Shown here piece by piece: positions 6,817-8,200 of a stretch of DNA of 8,200 bases. The position numbers and the translations under genes were made by a program. A model generated the notes under the pieces. The model had not been told where the DNA came from and did no database searches. It was given only the letters and a program-made list of their open reading frames with translations. Within the stretch, counting starts at the first letter, position 1. Each line of letters opens with the position of its first letter. This stretch comes from Anaerolineales bacterium UBA5069. GTDB lineage: Bacteria > Chloroflexota > Anaerolineae > Caldilineales > Caldilineaceae. The DNA lies in contig DIAV01000161.1 in NCBI GenBank assembly GCA_002415895.1, forward strand, positions 1 to 8,200, in the 5' to 3' direction.

Positions 6817-7941
6817 TCAGTCTCTTTCCAGGGGCAGGTGTACCCACCGCTCCTCGTGGTGCGAACGCTCCACGGCGTTGATCACTTCCTGCACCCACGC
6901 ACCGTCATCAAAGTTACCCTGGTTGCGCTCGCCGCCTTCAAGCATTTCATCAATAAAATCACGAATCAGGTTGGCGTAGAAGAGTGATCGCCACGACTCG
7001 CGCGCATGGCCGCCGCTGGGATAAAAGCGCTGTGGAATCTCCATCTGCTTGAATTCGACGGAATCGGGCGTGGCGATCTTAATGGTCTCGGCAACGCCAA
7101 ATTCTTCGACAAGGCGGCAGATGATGGCCCCCTTTTCGCCATAGATGCGCGCCTCGATGCCCGGATAGTTGCCGATTGTGACAAAGCTCGTCTGGATCGA
7201 TGTCAAAGTGCCATCTGTAAACTCGCCCAGGTAAATATCGCCGTCGTCAATGTTCATGCGCATCATGGTGCCCGTTTCGCGCACCATGCGATCCGGAATG
7301 AAGTTGCGCATGGCCCCCACCACACGCTTGAGGTCTGCACCCACCCACCAATGGCTAATGTCAATAATCGGCGCACCGTAGCCCTCGAGCGAAGAGGTTT
7401 GCAGCACAGACTGGTCGGCGTGGATGTCCACCTGGCGCAGCGGCGATTGAGGGTCAAGCCACTGGGAATTCTGCTCGTAGCCATTGAAGATGAGCGGACG
7501 GCCCACAAAGCCCTCATCCATGAGCGACTTGGCATATTGCACACCGGGGCTGTAGCGGAAGGTAAAACCCAGCTTGGTCTTAAGTCCTTTGCTGCGCGCC
7601 AGGTCAGCCGCTTTGAGGGTGCCGCGGAAGTCATAGGCCACGGGCTTCTCGCAGAGTACATGCTTGCCCGACTCCAGCGCCGCCCACGAAAGCTCAAAAT
7701 GGGTGGCCGAAGGCGTGCAGACATCGACCGCATCAATCGACGCGTCGCCCACCAGCGCCTGCCAGTCATTGGTGGCCACGGGAATATCAAACTCCCGCGC
7801 AAAGGCCTGCGCACGTTCAAGGATAGGGTCGCAGATTGCCACCACTTCGCAGCGCGGGTCGCGCTTCCAGCCGGGCACGTGCGCATGTTGCGCCCAAGCC
7901 CCAGCCCCGAGTACGGCAACGCGCAGTTTGCTTTCCTGCAT
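6817..7941 (-). CDS. Gfo/Idh/MocA family NAD(P)-dependent oxidoreductase
   Basis: This is a 374-residue cytoplasmic dehydrogenase, the usual size. The N-terminal Rossmann domain has the dinucleotide loop VLGAGAWAQHAHVPGW at about 10-25, the strand VVAICDP at 33-39, and DAVDVCTPSATHFE at about 70-83. The catalytic motif CEKPVA is at 97-102, with Lys99. The C-terminal domain carries GAPIIDISHWWVG at 189-201, whose Asp194 and His197 match the D-x-x-H active-site signature. Members oxidise or reduce hydroxyl/keto groups of sugars, inositols and related cyclic polyols, and some act on other small molecules; the substrate here cannot be read off. The ATG at 7941 has GGAG 7 nt upstream. The gene lies 75 nt after the regulator stop and 2 nt before the DUF885 A start, which argues for one transcript. 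The last residues (HLPLERD) end cleanly, with no sign of truncation. Confidence 0.95.
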   Translation of the reverse strand: MQESKLRVAVLGAGAWAQHAHVPGWKRDPRCEVVAICDPILERAQAFAREFDIPVATNDWQALVGDASIDAVDVCTPSATHFELSWAALESGKHVLCEKPVAYDFRGTLKAADLARSKGLKTKLGFTFRYSPGVQYAKSLMDEGFVGRPLIFNGYEQNSQWLDPQSPLRQVDIHADQSVLQTSSLEGYGAPIIDISHWWVGADLKRVVGAMRNFIPDRMVRETGTMMRMNIDDGDIYLGEFTDGTLTSIQTSFVTIGNYPGIEARIYGEKGAIICRLVEEFGVAETIKIATPDSVEFKQMEIPQRFYPSGGHARESWRSLFYANLIRDFIDEMLEGGERNQGNFDDGAWVQEVINAVERSHHEERWVHLPLERD

Positions 7942-7996
7942 GGGTCGTCTCCAACTCTCTGTGAGATATGCGGTTAGAAAGCGTGTGGGTCCAACG

Positions 7997-8016
7997 CAGC
8001 GGCGGCGGTGCCGCTG
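7997..8016 (-). promoter_or_regulatory. Small GC-rich hairpin directly after the regulator stop
   Basis: Inverted 7-mers CAGCGGC (7997-8003) and GCCGCTG (8010-8016) flank a 6-nt loop. The hairpin abuts the TGA of the regulator gene (8019-8017) in the 75-nt gap before the oxidoreductase. No T-run follows, so it is a weak terminator candidate at best; it could be a partial attenuator or mRNA 3'-end stem. In GC-rich DNA a 7-bp stem can arise by chance. Confidence 0.4.
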
Positions 8017-8200
8017 TCAAGCTGTTCTGTTGAACTGCTTACTTCCCTCAAACTTGATGAGGGCCTGCACTGCCTGCTCAATGGATTCCATGTGCAACGT
8101 GCGGCTTGCGGAGGGCGGCAGGGAATGGTTGATGATGGCAAGACAGCACGCACGGGGGTTGCGCGTGGCCATGGCATCGAGGACTTCATTATGGAATTGG
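8017..8200 (-). CDS. C-terminal fragment of a GntR-family regulator (FCD domain)
   Basis: Only the last 60 residues are in the window (in frame from 8199); the gene continues past the right edge. The fragment begins QFHNEVLDAMATRNPRACCL and continues AIINHSL. It matches the end of an FCD ligand-binding domain, whose consensus runs roughly H-x-x-I-L-x-A-I...R-D-P-x-x-A...M..H-L. The two histidines are 22 residues apart (3 and 25 of the fragment), the spacing I expect for the last two metal-binding His of FCD domains such as LldR. Such regulators are dimeric cytoplasmic repressors or activators that sense small carboxylates. The DNA-binding domain is outside the window, so GntR membership is inferred. 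It is followed by 75 nt and then the oxidoreductase on the same strand, so it is the likely local regulator. A 71-residue open frame over the same bases in another frame is a shadow. Confidence 0.7.
   Translation of the reverse strand, partial: QFHNEVLDAMATRNPRACCLAIINHSLPPSASRTLHMESIEQAVQALIKFEGSKQFNRTA

Noticed and set aside
3928..6898. One DUF885 gene split by a frameshift
   Set aside because: Protein A alone is full length and reaches the normal C-terminal blocks, and protein B has its own metal motif and ribosome binding site. They are two genes, not two halves.
7956..7966. TCTC-TGT-GAGA palindrome in the gap before the oxidoreductase, as a GntR operator
   Set aside because: A 4+3+4 palindrome is expected by chance in a 75-nt gap, and it does not match the TGGT-n-ACCA type operators familiar for FadR-like regulators.
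7006..7977. Plus-strand open frame of 323 codons
   Set aside because: It is antisense to the clearly assigned Gfo/Idh oxidoreductase and has no family motifs. The same reasoning removes the plus-strand frames at 2761-3711 and 5117-6040.
7974..8189. 71-codon minus-strand frame at the right edge
   Set aside because: The product (Pro/Ser/Arg-rich) resembles nothing, while the neighbouring frame over the same bases gives a good FCD-domain C-terminus.

Overview
The window is one compact block of genes, all read from the minus strand (right to left in these coordinates). In transcription order it holds the C-terminal end of a GntR/FCD-type regulator, a Gfo/Idh/MocA-family oxidoreductase, two consecutive DUF885-type putative metallopeptidases, a lipoprotein substrate-binding protein of the SBP_bac_5 (oligopeptide/nickel) family, two DppB/DppC-type ABC permeases, and the first 14 codons of an unidentified gene that leaves the window. 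No tRNA, rRNA, CRISPR array, insertion sequence or prophage gene is visible.

The base composition is moderately GC-rich. The substrate-binding protein has an Ala/Pro-rich linker straight after a Leu-Ser-Ala-Cys lipobox. That style of linker is familiar from Chloroflexota (Caldilinea/Anaerolinea-like) solute-binding lipoproteins, so a member of that phylum is my best guess. This is an inference from style, not from a marker gene.

Layout by region: 8200-8017 regulator tail; 7941-6817 oxidoreductase; 6814-5108 DUF885 protein A, GTG start 2 nt after the previous stop; 5118-3928 DUF885 protein B, overlapping A by 11 nt; 3927-3742 leader of 186 nt carrying a 12-bp tandem repeat at its upstream edge; 3741-2083 binding lipoprotein; 2082-1969 spacer with a 13-bp perfect stem-loop; 1968-1015 permease B; 1022-84 permease C, overlapping B by 8 nt; 43-1 start of an unknown gene. 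The tight spacing suggests two transcriptional blocks, (regulator)-oxidoreductase-DUF885-DUF885 and SBP-permease-permease. They may be co-transcribed, or the second may have its own promoter in the 186-nt leader.

A working picture (inference): an ABC importer brings in a small peptide-like or amide-containing solute. The two cytoplasmic DUF885 proteins, neither with a signal peptide, and an NAD(P)-dependent oxidoreductase process it, under an FCD-type regulator that senses a small carboxylate. The part most worth a second look is the DUF885 pair. Protein A is full length but has His-His where the family has the catalytic His-Glu. Protein B is short but keeps His-Glu. The two are translationally overlapped. 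The rest of the window is ordinary catabolic/transport content, and I do not see convincing evidence of a wholly new system.
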